Shown in pieces: positions 1 through 7,231 of a stretch of 7,430 nucleotides of DNA. A program made the translations under genes and the position numbers. The notes below the pieces were generated by a model. That model searched no databases. It was not told the DNA's origin and saw nothing but the letters and a program-made list of their open reading frames with translations. The first letter of the stretch is position 1. Each line of letters begins with the position of its first letter. Origin of the DNA: Lachnospiraceae bacterium UBA4381 (GTDB lineage Bacteria > Bacillota > Clostridia > Lachnospirales > Lachnospiraceae); contig DGRT01000139.1 of the NCBI GenBank assembly GCA_002391105.1, positions 1-7,430 of the forward strand, in the 5' to 3' direction.

Positions 1-429
1 CCTACAATGCTTAAGTATAAGACTCAGGCAGATGCTGATTCTCTTTACAATACACCTCCATGCTATGGTATCTATATCTGTGGACTTGTATTCAAGTGGG
101 TTAAGTCCATGGGCGGTCTTAAGGCTATGAAGGTTCATAACGAGAAGAAGGCTAAGATCCTTTATGATTATCTGGATCAGTCCAAGATGTTCATGGGTAC
201 AGTAGTAGAGAAGGACAGATCTCTCATGAATGTACCATTTGTAACAAGAAATCATGATGCTGAGCTTGAAGCTAAGTTTGTTAAGGAAGCAACTGCTGCC
301 GGTTTCGTAAACCTTAAGGGACACAGATCAGTAGGTGGTATGCGTGCATCTATCTACAATGCTATGCCTATCGAGGGTGTAGAGAAGCTTGTAGAATTCA
401 TGAAGGACTTCGAAGAGAAGAATGCATAA
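1..429 (+). CDS. serC: Phosphoserine aminotransferase, C-terminal part (5' end outside window)
   Basis: This is the last 142 codons of a pyridoxal-phosphate enzyme that converts 3-phosphohydroxypyruvate and glutamate to O-phosphoserine and 2-oxoglutarate, the second step of serine synthesis in the cytoplasm. The frame is open from base 1, so the ATG at 7 is an internal Met and not the start. Family signatures seen are NTPP near fragment residue 17, LVFKWV near 29, RSLMNVPF near 73 and GHRSVGGMRASIYNAMP at about 107-123; the last is the conserved C-terminal block that helps bind substrate. The family is about 360 residues long, so roughly 60% of the protein, including the PLP-binding lysine, lies upstream. 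The stop (TAA, 427-429) is 12 bases before serA, so the two are very probably co-transcribed. The identification is firm from the GHRSVGGMR block. Confidence 0.95.
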   Translation, partial: PTMLKYKTQADADSLYNTPPCYGIYICGLVFKWVKSMGGLKAMKVHNEKKAKILYDYLDQSKMFMGTVVEKDRSLMNVPFVTRNHDAELEAKFVKEATAAGFVNLKGHRSVGGMRASIYNAMPIEGVEKLVEFMKDFEEKNA

Positions 430-441
430 AGGAGAAAAATT

Positions 442-1605
442 ATGACAAAGATTAATTGCTTAAACCCTATAGCAAAGTGTGGAACTGATCTTTTTGATGA
501 CAGCTATGAGATGACTGATAATATAAATGAAGCAGAAGCTGTACTTGTAAGAAGTGCTTCTATGCATGATCTTGAGGTGCCTGATTCACTTCTTGCAGTT
601 GCAAGAGCCGGTGCAGGTGTTAACAATATCCCTCTTGATACTTATGCAGAAAAAGGTATCGTTGTATTTAACACTCCGGGTGCAAATGCAAATGGTGTTA
701 AGGAGCTTGTTATCGCCGGACTTCTTCTTGGTTCAAGAGATATAGTTGCCGGTGCAAACTGGGTAGTAGAGGATAAGGGCGATGAGAATATTGCCAAGAC
801 TGCAGAGAAGCAGAAGAAGCTTTATGCAGGTAATGAGATCCAGGGTAAGAAGCTTGGTGTTATCGGACTTGGAGCTATCGGCTGTAGAGTAGCAAATGCT
901 GCTGTACATCTTGGTATGGAAGTATGGGGATATGATCCATATGTGTCTGTGGATGCAGCCTGGAACCTTTCCAAGTCAGTAAAGCACATTACAAATGTAA
1001 ATGATATATATTCAAACTGTGATTATATTACAGTTCATGTTCCACTTATGGATTCTACAAAGGGCATGATAAATGAAGAGGCTATCTCTCTTATGAAGGA
1101 TGGTGTAGTTGTTCTTAACTATGCAAGAGATGTTCTTGTAGATGAAGAAGCTCTTATGAAGGCTATTGATGCCGGTAAGGTTCATCGTTATGTAACAGAC
1201 TTTGCAAATCCTACAGTTGTTGGTCATGCAGGAGTTATTTGTACACCACACCTGGGAGCATCTACTGCTGAGTCAGAGGATAACTGTGCAGTAATGGCTG
1301 TTAATGAGATTAGAGATTTTATCGAGAACGGAAATGTTATCAATTCTGTAAATTATCCAAGAGTTGATGCAGGAGTTCCTTCTGCTGCCGGAAGAATTAC
1401 AGTATGTCATAAGAACATTCCTAATATGCTTACACAGTTTACCGGTGCATTTTCAAAGTCTGGTATCAATGTTCCTGATCTTGTAAGCAAGTCACGTGGA
1501 GACTATGCATATACTATTCTTGATGTTGATACAGCAAATGCTGCAGAGATGGCTAACGAGCTTGAGGCTATACCTGGAGTAATACGTGTCAGAGTTGTAA
1601 AATAA
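442..1605 (+). CDS. serA: D-3-phosphoglycerate dehydrogenase, short ACT-domain type
   Basis: Oxidises 3-phosphoglycerate to 3-phosphohydroxypyruvate with NAD, the first step of serine synthesis, and supplies the substrate for SerC encoded just upstream. The protein has 387 residues. Residues 1 to about 95 and 290-305 form the substrate-binding domain. Residues about 96-289 form the Rossmann domain, with GLGAIG at 142-147 and the ribose-binding Asp165 in YDPY. The catalytic Arg is probably R229 (NYARD) and the catalytic His is H270 (TPHLGAST). The usual DVFxxEP segment carrying the catalytic Glu is replaced by VTDFANP (251-257), a form I recall from clostridial SerA proteins. About 318-387 is a C-terminal ACT domain, usually a serine-sensing regulatory module. 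There is no long intervening domain as in animal and mycobacterial enzymes. The ATG at 442 follows AAGGAGA (428-434) at good spacing, 12 bases after serC. Confidence is high. Confidence 0.95.
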   Translation: MTKINCLNPIAKCGTDLFDDSYEMTDNINEAEAVLVRSASMHDLEVPDSLLAVARAGAGVNNIPLDTYAEKGIVVFNTPGANANGVKELVIAGLLLGSRDIVAGANWVVEDKGDENIAKTAEKQKKLYAGNEIQGKKLGVIGLGAIGCRVANAAVHLGMEVWGYDPYVSVDAAWNLSKSVKHITNVNDIYSNCDYITVHVPLMDSTKGMINEEAISLMKDGVVVLNYARDVLVDEEALMKAIDAGKVHRYVTDFANPTVVGHAGVICTPHLGASTAESEDNCAVMAVNEIRDFIENGNVINSVNYPRVDAGVPSAAGRITVCHKNIPNMLTQFTGAFSKSGINVPDLVSKSRGDYAYTILDVDTANAAEMANELEAIPGVIRVRVVK

Positions 1606-1616
1606 TTGATATATAA

Positions 1617-1697
1617 ATTGTGTGAACCGGTAATATGACAATATTAAGATTATATGTGGTTTGACAGATGTCCTGATATTGTCATGGTTCATACAGT
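1617..1697 (+). promoter_or_regulatory. Long imperfect stem-loop in the serA-asd spacer
   Basis: The 121-base gap between serA and asd can fold into one large hairpin. The inner stem is a perfect 10-bp inverted repeat (ATGACAATAT at 1635-1644 with ATATTGTCAT at 1676-1685), extended inward by a G-U and an A-U pair. After a 6-base bulge on the left (1629-1634), an outer stem pairs 1617-1628 with 1686-1697; it contains TGAACC/GGTTCA and two G-U pairs. The 27-base loop holds a small palindrome, GACAGATGTC (1663-1672), and a TTGACA hexamer (1661-1666) without a convincing -10 at the right distance. No T-run follows, so it does not look like an intrinsic terminator. It ends about 16 bases before the asd Shine-Dalgarno. 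It could be an mRNA-processing or leader structure, or a DNA operator. Function is inferred only. Confidence 0.55.
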
Positions 1698-1726
1698 ATT
1701 GTGTGTGGATTCAAGAGGAAAAAGAT

Positions 1727-2815
1727 ATGGAAAAACTAAGAGTAGGTATCCTTGGTGCTACTGGTATGGTAGGGCAGAGATTTATCGATCTTCTGAGAGA
1801 CCATCCGTGGTTTCAGGTTGTAACGGTTGCTGCATCCCCACGTAGTGCCGGAAAGAAATACAGCGAGGCAGTAGAAGGAAGATGGAAGATGGAGAATCCT
1901 ATTCCTGACTCAGTTGCTGACCTTGTAATTAAAAATGTAAATGAAGTTGAAGAGATAGCATCCGGCGTTGATTTTGTATTCAGCGCTGTTGATATGTCCA
2001 AGGATGAGATAAAGGCTATCGAGGAGGCTTATGCCAAAACTGAGACTCCTGTAGTTTCCAATAACAGTGCACATAGATGGACACCTGATGTTCCTATGGT
2101 CGTTCCTGAACTCAATCCTGAGCATTTCGCAGTTATCGAGTCCCAGAGAAAGCGTCTGGGAACAAAGAAAGGCTTCATAGCTGTTAAGCCTAACTGTTCT
2201 ATACAGTCTTATGCGCCGGCTCTTTTTGCGCTGAAGGAATTTCAGCCCAAGGAGGTTGTTGTATCAACCTATCAGGCTATATCAGGTGCAGGAAAGAATT
2301 TTAAGGACTGGCCTGAGATGGTAGAAAACATTATTCCGTTTATCGGTGGTGAAGAAGAGAAATCTGAGAAAGAGCCACTTCGTATCTGGGGTAAGGTAGA
2401 GGACGGCGAGATCAAACTGGATGAGAATGGTCCTAAGATTACATCACAGTGTATCAGAGTGCCTGTTCTTTATGGTCATACAGCTACAGTTTTTGTTAAT
2501 TTCGGTATCAAGCCTACCAAGGAACAGATTATCGAAAAATGGCAGAGCTTTAAGGGCGAGCCTCAGGAACTGGATCTTCCTTCTGCTCCAAAGCAGTTTA
2601 TAAGATATATGGAAGAGGAGAACAGACCTCAGGTTCAGCTTGATGTGAACTATGAAAATGGTATGGGAGTATCTATGGGAAGACTAAGGGAGGATACGAT
2701 CTTTGATTATAAGTTCGTAGGTCTTTCACATAATACTATAAGAGGTGCTGCCGGTGGCGCTGTTCTTTCGGCAGAGCTTCTAACAGCCAAAGGATATATA
2801 ACAAAAAAAGACTGA
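1727..2815 (+). CDS. asd: Aspartate-semialdehyde dehydrogenase, archaeal/fungal type
   Basis: Reduces L-aspartyl-4-phosphate to L-aspartate-4-semialdehyde with NADPH, the shared step to lysine/diaminopimelate, threonine and methionine. The protein has 362 residues. The N-terminal nucleotide-binding motif is GATGMVG at 10-16. The active-site Cys is C157 in VKPNCSIQ; R244 and H251 in IRVPVLYGH are the expected substrate-binding and general-base residues. The C-terminal dimer segment ends with HNTIRGAAGGAVLSAE. The pattern and length match the archaeal/fungal subgroup rather than the E. coli-type enzyme, a form that also occurs in Clostridia. I chose the ATG at 1727 because AGAGGA (1714-1719) lies 7 bases upstream and the homologous N-terminus begins there. 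A longer reading from a TTG at 1661 would add 22 unrelated residues that overlap the spacer hairpin. It lies 121 bases after serA and may be expressed with it or separately. Confidence 0.93.
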   Translation: MEKLRVGILGATGMVGQRFIDLLRDHPWFQVVTVAASPRSAGKKYSEAVEGRWKMENPIPDSVADLVIKNVNEVEEIASGVDFVFSAVDMSKDEIKAIEEAYAKTETPVVSNNSAHRWTPDVPMVVPELNPEHFAVIESQRKRLGTKKGFIAVKPNCSIQSYAPALFALKEFQPKEVVVSTYQAISGAGKNFKDWPEMVENIIPFIGGEEEKSEKEPLRIWGKVEDGEIKLDENGPKITSQCIRVPVLYGHTATVFVNFGIKPTKEQIIEKWQSFKGEPQELDLPSAPKQFIRYMEEENRPQVQLDVNYENGMGVSMGRLREDTIFDYKFVGLSHNTIRGAAGGAVLSAELLTAKGYITKKD

Positions 2816-2840
2816 TATAGATGATTTACCAGATGAAATT

Positions 2841-2907
2841 AGTTAAAGTGTTTATCGGGGATTGATTATTATAATAAACTGTTAACTATTAATAAACTTT
2901 GTTAATT
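2841..2907 (+). repeat. Direct repeat with alternative pairing arms before the P-loop gene
   Basis: The 105-base gap after asd is very AT-rich. TAATAAACT occurs at 2872-2880 and again at 2890-2898, 18 bp apart, and both copies are soon followed by GTTAA. An upstream segment (2841-2855, AGTTAA..GTTTAT) is complementary to both copies: ATAAAC at 2874-2879 plus TTAACT at 2882-2887, or ATAAAC at 2892-2897 plus TTAATT at 2902-2907. These are therefore mutually exclusive weak folds. A perfect TATAAT lies at 2870-2875, but without a good -35. The second repeat ends 3 bases before the run GGGAGGGG that serves as ribosome-binding site. This could be an operator pair or a leader element, but in such AT-rich DNA chance is a real alternative. 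No terminator for asd is visible here. Confidence 0.35.
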
Positions 2908-2920
2908 CAGGGAGGGGAAT

Positions 2921-3493
2921 ATGGCAAAGAAGAAGTTGATTCTTGTAACATCACCGCCAGCGTGTGGAAAAACATTTATTACGAAGAACCTGGCCAGAGC
3001 GCTCAATAACTGCGTTTATCTAGACAAGGATGACCTTATCGTACTGTCTAAGCAGATTTATAAGGTTGCAGGTGAGCCGTTTGACAGATCTTCTGCATTT
3101 TTCCAGGAGAATATCAGAGATGCGGAATACCTTGCTATTCTTGAGATTGCTTTCAATGCACTCAACTATAATGATACTGTACTTATAAATGCGCCATTCA
3201 AGACAGAGATTCGTGATCAGGAGTGGCTTGAGGGTATGAGAAAGAAGCTGGCTTCAAGAAATGCTGAGCTTTGCATCATATTTGTCCATACTGATATCGA
3301 GGTTGTTCATCAGCGTATGGTAACTCGTAATTCTGAAAGAGATACCTGGAAGATAGAGCATTGGGATGAATATGTGGCAACACAGGATTATTCAATTCCT
3401 ACCGGAATACCTGAGCTGTTCATTTTTGAAAATTCAAGCGATGAAGAGTTTGATGAGTCAATCGTCAAGGCGGTTGATTATATCAGAAGATAA
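2921..3493 (+). CDS. P-loop NTPase, small-molecule-kinase-like, substrate unknown
   Basis: A soluble 190-residue ATP-binding protein whose substrate I cannot name. A hydrophobic strand (LILVT) leads into SPPACGKT at 11-18, a Walker A loop with Ser in place of the first Gly of GxxxxGK[TS]. YLDKDDL at 33-39 resembles the DxDD substrate/base motif of gluconate- and shikimate-kinase-like enzymes. A second strand, TVLINAPF (86-93), and a third, ELCIIFVHTD (116-125), complete a Rossmann-like core. RMVTRNSERDTWK (132-144) has the spaced arginines expected of a kinase lid. There is no signal peptide or membrane segment. The start is fixed by the strong site GGGAGGGG (2910-2917) ahead of ATG 2921. The stop lies 16 bases before the DUF1015 gene, so the two are almost certainly co-transcribed and may act together. 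A zeta-toxin-like phosphotransferase is possible, but no antitoxin partner is seen. Confidence 0.8.
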   Translation: MAKKKLILVTSPPACGKTFITKNLARALNNCVYLDKDDLIVLSKQIYKVAGEPFDRSSAFFQENIRDAEYLAILEIAFNALNYNDTVLINAPFKTEIRDQEWLEGMRKKLASRNAELCIIFVHTDIEVVHQRMVTRNSERDTWKIEHWDEYVATQDYSIPTGIPELFIFENSSDEEFDESIVKAVDYIRR

Positions 3494-3509
3494 AGACTGG
3501 AGAAAAGTA

Positions 3510-4751
3510 ATGTCTAAAGTATTACCATTTGCGGCATTCAGACCTGCCCCAAAAGTTGTGGCTGATGTGGCTGCTCTTCCATACGATGTATATAAAAGAG
3601 CAGAGGCTAAGGAATATGTGGCTTCACATCCCAAGTCATTTCTTAAAATAGACAGACCTGAGACCTGTTTCCCTGATGATTTTGATATGTATTCACAGCC
3701 TGTATATGATAAGGCTGCAGAGCTTCTTCATACAGCTATTTCCGATGGAACCTATGTACATGATGCTGAGCCGTGCTATTATATATATGAGCTTATAATG
3801 GATGGACGTTCTCAGACGGGAATAGTCGCAACGGTTTCAGTTGATGATTATATTAACGGAACAGTCATGAAGCATGAAAATACCCTTGAGGCAAAGGAGC
3901 AGGACAGGATCAATCATATCTATAACTGCGGTGCACAGACCGGTCCCATATTCCTCGCCTACAGAGACAGGGCAAGGATAAATGAGATAGTCAGCCGTGT
4001 AAAGCAGGAGGAGAAAACCTATGGCTTTACTGCTGAGGACGGAGTAACACATAATGTATGGATAATATCCGATGCTTCAGACATAGCTGCTATCAGACAG
4101 GAATTCTCTGATGAGAACAGGATATATATTGCTGATGGTCATCATAGAGCAGCTTCCGCGGTTAAGGTTGGTCTTAAGAAACGTGAAGAGAATCCCGGCT
4201 ATACCGGGGAGGAGGAGTTTAATTTCTTCCTGTCAGTGCTTTTCCCTGAAAGTGAGCTTGCCATACTTCCTTATAACAGAGTAGTAAAGGATCTGAACGG
4301 ATTTGCCGAAGAAGAGTTTATCGCTAAGCTTGGAGAGTTCTTCGATATAGAAGCTGTTTCCGGAGCCGGTCAGGGCTATCAGCCAAAGGCCAAGGGCGTA
4401 TTCGGAATGTTCCTCGGAGATACCTGGTATAAGCTTACTATTCATGACGAACTAAAGAGTGATGATGCTGTGGCAGGGCTGGACGTATCGCTTCTTCAGG
4501 ATAATGTCCTTGGTCCAATACTCGGAATCGAGGATCCAAGAGTGGATAAGAGGATTGATTTTGTAGGTGGAATCAGAGGACTGGGAGAGCTGGAGAGAAG
4601 AGTAAATACAGATATGAAGGTTGCATTTTCCATGTATCCTACTTCTATCAGTGAGCTCTTTGGAGTTGCAGACGCCGGACTGCTTATGCCGCCGAAGTCA
4701 ACCTGGTTTGAGCCGAAGCTCAGAAGCGGAATCTTTATACATGAGATATAG
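3510..4751 (+). CDS. DUF1015 (COG4198-type) protein with ADGHHR motif
   Basis: A cytoplasmic 413-residue protein of the DUF1015 family, for which I know no established biochemical function. Recognisable blocks are FRPAPKVVADVAALPYDV (10-27), KHENTLEAKEQDR (121-133), IADGHHRAASA (207-217), VGGIRGLGELE (352-361) and the C-terminal MPPKSTWFEPKLRSG (393-407). The ADGHHR block looks like the nucleotide-binding GxHR element of ParB/sulfiredoxin-fold enzymes, a fold that includes the archaeal serine kinase SerK; this is a motif-level impression, not an alignment. As I recall, genes of this family are often found beside serA and serC, as here, which points to serine or phosphoserine metabolism. The ATG at 3510 is supported by GGAGA (3499-3503). 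An in-frame upstream ATG at 3366 is rejected because it lies deep inside the P-loop gene. It is the last gene before the terminator at 4860. Confidence 0.88.
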   Translation: MSKVLPFAAFRPAPKVVADVAALPYDVYKRAEAKEYVASHPKSFLKIDRPETCFPDDFDMYSQPVYDKAAELLHTAISDGTYVHDAEPCYYIYELIMDGRSQTGIVATVSVDDYINGTVMKHENTLEAKEQDRINHIYNCGAQTGPIFLAYRDRARINEIVSRVKQEEKTYGFTAEDGVTHNVWIISDASDIAAIRQEFSDENRIYIADGHHRAASAVKVGLKKREENPGYTGEEEFNFFLSVLFPESELAILPYNRVVKDLNGFAEEEFIAKLGEFFDIEAVSGAGQGYQPKAKGVFGMFLGDTWYKLTIHDELKSDDAVAGLDVSLLQDNVLGPILGIEDPRVDKRIDFVGGIRGLGELERRVNTDMKVAFSMYPTSISELFGVADAGLLMPPKSTWFEPKLRSGIFIHEI

Positions 4752-4818
4752 CTGGCATAGCTTTTCTTAAATATCTGTGCATTAGTCCGGATATTTCGCG
4801 AATGCTGTACTGGTATCT

Positions 4819-4846
4819 ATGACTTATTTGGCAATAATAATATAAT
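4819..4846 (+). promoter_or_regulatory. Possible promoter upstream of the terminator and glgB
   Basis: A perfect TATAAT (4841-4846) is preceded by ATGACT (4819-4824, 4 of 6 matches to TTGACA) with a 16-base spacer. Transcription would begin near 4853, directly ahead of the terminator hairpin at 4860. The 69 bases between that hairpin and glgB show no better promoter; TTGTTG at 4901 has no -10 at suitable distance. The surrounding DNA is strongly AT-rich, so a chance TATAAT is likely enough that this call is weak. Confidence 0.3.
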
Positions 4847-4859
4847 TATAACTTGCTAC

Positions 4860-4903
4860 AATACCTTGTTTTGGTTTATACTGAACAAGGTATTTTATTT
4901 TTG
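4860..4903 (+). terminator. Rho-independent terminator after the DUF1015 gene
   Basis: A perfect 11-bp stem (4860-4870 with 4884-4894; core ACCTTGTT/AACAAGGT) encloses a 13-base loop and runs directly into the T-rich tail TTTTATTTTTG. It lies 108 bases after the DUF1015 stop and ends the amino-acid cluster. A second, weaker hairpin nearer the stop (4769-4777 with 4788-4796) lacks a T-run. Confidence 0.87.
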
Positions 4904-4972
4904 TTGGATAATAAATTAACTGCTACTGATGTATTCTAATTCGTTGGTTTTGTGCAGAGTAAGGAGATATAT

Positions 4973-7171
4973 ATGACTAGGAGAAAAGCAGTATTTGCTA
5001 TTAATTGGATGGAGGTTGAGGCACTTACTAAGGCGAAGCATGATAATCCGCATCATTTGCTTGGAATACATGAGTGTATAGATGATGTATTTGTTAATGT
5101 TTATCTTCCGGATGCCAAGGTTGTGAAGATAACTGATATATCTGAAGGGAAAACCTACTCTCTGGTTTCTGACAGATATGAAGGCTTTTATTCTATCAGA
5201 CTGAAGGATAAGAAGATTTTTGAATACAGGGTTAAGGCAAAGTTCCTGGATGGCCATGAGGAGTCATATATCGATCCTTATATTTTTGAACCTGTTATCG
5301 ACCCGATTGATATAAGTCTATTCAATGAGGGTATGCATTACAACGTATATGAAAAGCTTGGTGCGCATCCTATGGAGGTGGATGGGGTATATGGTACTCT
5401 GTTTGCTGTATGGGCTCCAAATGCTGAGAGAGTTTCTGTGGTTGGCAATTTTAACAACTGGGATGGCCGCAGATATCAGATGAGAAAGCTGGATTATTCC
5501 GGAATATTTGAGATATTCATTCCCGGTGAATTTGAAGATGAGATATATAAATATGAAATAAGATCCAAGACCGGAGAAGTGTTCATGAAGAGCGATCCTT
5601 ATGCGGCAAGCTCTGAGATAAGACCGGCAAATGCATCTCGTGTTGTAAAGCTTGATTACAAGTGGAAGGACGGGAAGTGGATGGGTGAAAGAGACAAGAC
5701 TAAGCTTCTGTCTCAGCCTATGAATGTATATGAGGTTCATCTGGGTTCCTGGAAGAGACCGGATGACGGAAGAGAGTTCCTGAATTATCGTGAGATAGCA
5801 AGGGAGCTGTCAAAATATATGAAGGATATGGGCTATACCCACGTAGAGCTGATGCCTGTTATGGAGCACCCGTATGATCCTTCCTGGGGGTATCAGGTAA
5901 CGGGCTACTATGCTCCGACTTCCAGATATGGTACTCCTGCTGATTTTATGTATTTTGTGGATTATATGCATGAGCAGGGAATCGGAGTTATTATCGACTG
6001 GGTGCCGGCACATTTTCCTAAGGATGCACATGGTCTGGGAAGATTTGACGGGACGCCGCTTTATGAATGTGAGAATCCGCTCAGAGGGGAACATCCTCAC
6101 TGGGGTACTTATATATTTGATTATGGCCGTAACGAGGTTCGTAATTTCCTTGTGGCAAATGCACTTTACTGGGCTGACAAGTTCCATGTGGATGGTATCA
6201 GAATGGATGCGGTTGCTTCAATGCTGTATCTCGACTATGGAAGACAGGGCGGTGAGTGGCTGCCAAACAAGTATGGTGGAAATGAGAATCTGGAGGCTAT
6301 AGAGTTTATTAAGGAACTCAGCATCAAGATGAATGAACTCTACCCCGGTGTTATGCTGATAGCTGAGGAGTCAACAGCCTGGCCTATGATAACTCACAGT
6401 GTTGAGAGTGGCGGGCTCGGTTTTGACTTTAAGTGGAATATGGGCTGGATGAATGATTTCCTGAAGTATATCCAACTGGATCCTCTCTATAGAAGATATC
6501 ATCATGAGGATCTGACCTTCAGCATGGTATATGCTTATAGTGAGAACTTCATACTGGTTCTTTCTCATGATGAAGTGGTTCATGAGAAATGCTCCATGAT
6601 AGAGAAGATGCCGGGAGGCTATGAGGATAAGTTTTCCAATCTTAGAACCGCTTATGGTTTCATGGCTGCTCATCCGGGTAAGAAGCTGCTCTTTATGGGA
6701 CAGGAATTTGCGCAGATGAAGGAATTCTCCGAGTCATCAGAGCTTGACTGGTCGCTTTTTGAATTTGATGCGCATAACTGTATCAGAGAATATGTAAAGG
6801 AGCTTAACAGGTTTTATCTGTCAGAGCCTGCTATGTATGAGAAGGATTATGATCCGTCAGGCTTTGCATGGATAAGTGCTAATGATGCCAATCGTTCCAT
6901 TATCTCATTTGAGAGAAGGGGAAATGATCCGAAGGATACACTTTTGGTAATATGCAACTTTACTCCGGTGGATATCAAGAACTATAAGCTTGCAGTTCCT
7001 GAGGAAGGGAAGTGGAAGGAGGTCTTCTCCAGTGATCTTCCTAAGTTCGGAGGCGATGGACATAACAACAAGACGGTGAAACAGTCAAAGCCCGGTAAGG
7101 TGGATGACAGAGAAAACTACATACAGATAACAGTACCGGCACTTTCTATGTCAGTTTTTAAGAAAAAATGA
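4973..7171 (+). CDS. glgB: 1,4-alpha-glucan (glycogen) branching enzyme, GH13
   Basis: Cuts alpha-1,4-glucan chains and transfers the piece to an alpha-1,6 position, making branch points in cytoplasmic glycogen. The protein has 732 residues, the usual length for a two-CBM48 bacterial GlgB. About 23-115 is the first N-terminal beta domain (HHLLGIHE at 27-34). About 130-228 is the CBM48 (FAVWAPNAERVSVVGNFNNW). The GH13 barrel runs from about 250 to 610, with WGYQVTGYYAPTSRYGTP (305-322), DWVPAHFP (342-349), GIRMDAV carrying the nucleophile D412, IAEEST carrying the acid/base E465, and SHDE carrying D533. The C-terminal beta domain follows. All catalytic residues are present. ATG 4973 has AAGGAG (4961-4966) 6 bases upstream; a GTG at 4952 lies upstream of that site and is rejected. 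No glgC, glgD, glgA or glgP is in view, and an IS element starts about 50 bp downstream. Confidence 0.97.
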   Translation: MTRRKAVFAINWMEVEALTKAKHDNPHHLLGIHECIDDVFVNVYLPDAKVVKITDISEGKTYSLVSDRYEGFYSIRLKDKKIFEYRVKAKFLDGHEESYIDPYIFEPVIDPIDISLFNEGMHYNVYEKLGAHPMEVDGVYGTLFAVWAPNAERVSVVGNFNNWDGRRYQMRKLDYSGIFEIFIPGEFEDEIYKYEIRSKTGEVFMKSDPYAASSEIRPANASRVVKLDYKWKDGKWMGERDKTKLLSQPMNVYEVHLGSWKRPDDGREFLNYREIARELSKYMKDMGYTHVELMPVMEHPYDPSWGYQVTGYYAPTSRYGTPADFMYFVDYMHEQGIGVIIDWVPAHFPKDAHGLGRFDGTPLYECENPLRGEHPHWGTYIFDYGRNEVRNFLVANALYWADKFHVDGIRMDAVASMLYLDYGRQGGEWLPNKYGGNENLEAIEFIKELSIKMNELYPGVMLIAEESTAWPMITHSVESGGLGFDFKWNMGWMNDFLKYIQLDPLYRRYHHEDLTFSMVYAYSENFILVLSHDEVVHEKCSMIEKMPGGYEDKFSNLRTAYGFMAAHPGKKLLFMGQEFAQMKEFSESSELDWSLFEFDAHNCIREYVKELNRFYLSEPAMYEKDYDPSGFAWISANDANRSIISFERRGNDPKDTLLVICNFTPVDIKNYKLAVPEEGKWKEVFSSDLPKFGGDGHNNKTVKQSKPGKVDDRENYIQITVPALSMSVFKKK

Positions 7172-7231
7172 TATGTCGATAAAAATCGTAAATGCGAAGA
7201 AAAGGGGCAAACCTGACCATAATTGATATGC

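Noticed and set aside
1192..1212. Absence in SerA of the usual catalytic Glu in a DVFxxEP segment, considered as a sign of an inactive enzyme
   Set aside because: VTDF-type sequences at this place are, as I recall them, typical of clostridial short SerA proteins; the NAD site, Arg229 and His270 are intact.
1661..1726. TTG start that would extend Asd by 22 residues
   Set aside because: The extra residues (MTDVLILSWF...) do not belong to the Asd family, the region is part of the spacer stem-loop, and a good ribosome-binding site precedes ATG 1727.
3366..3509. Upstream in-frame ATG for the DUF1015 gene
   Set aside because: It overlaps the coding sequence of the P-loop gene by over 120 bases and adds residues unlike the family; ATG 3510 has its own GGAGA site and the expected FRPAPKV N-terminus.
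4769..4796. AAATATC/GATATTT hairpin after the DUF1015 stop, considered as a first terminator
   Set aside because: The stem is short and AT-rich and is followed by CGCGAATGC rather than a T-run; the terminator at 4860 is far stronger.
4952..4972. GTG start for glgB
   Set aside because: The AAGGAG site at 4961-4966 lies inside this extension and is placed correctly for ATG 4973.
1012..6673. Minus-strand and off-frame open frames of 60-140 codons inside serA, asd, the DUF1015 gene and glgB
   Set aside because: They overlap clearly recognisable genes and show no ribosome-binding sites or family motifs; they are shadows of the real coding frames.
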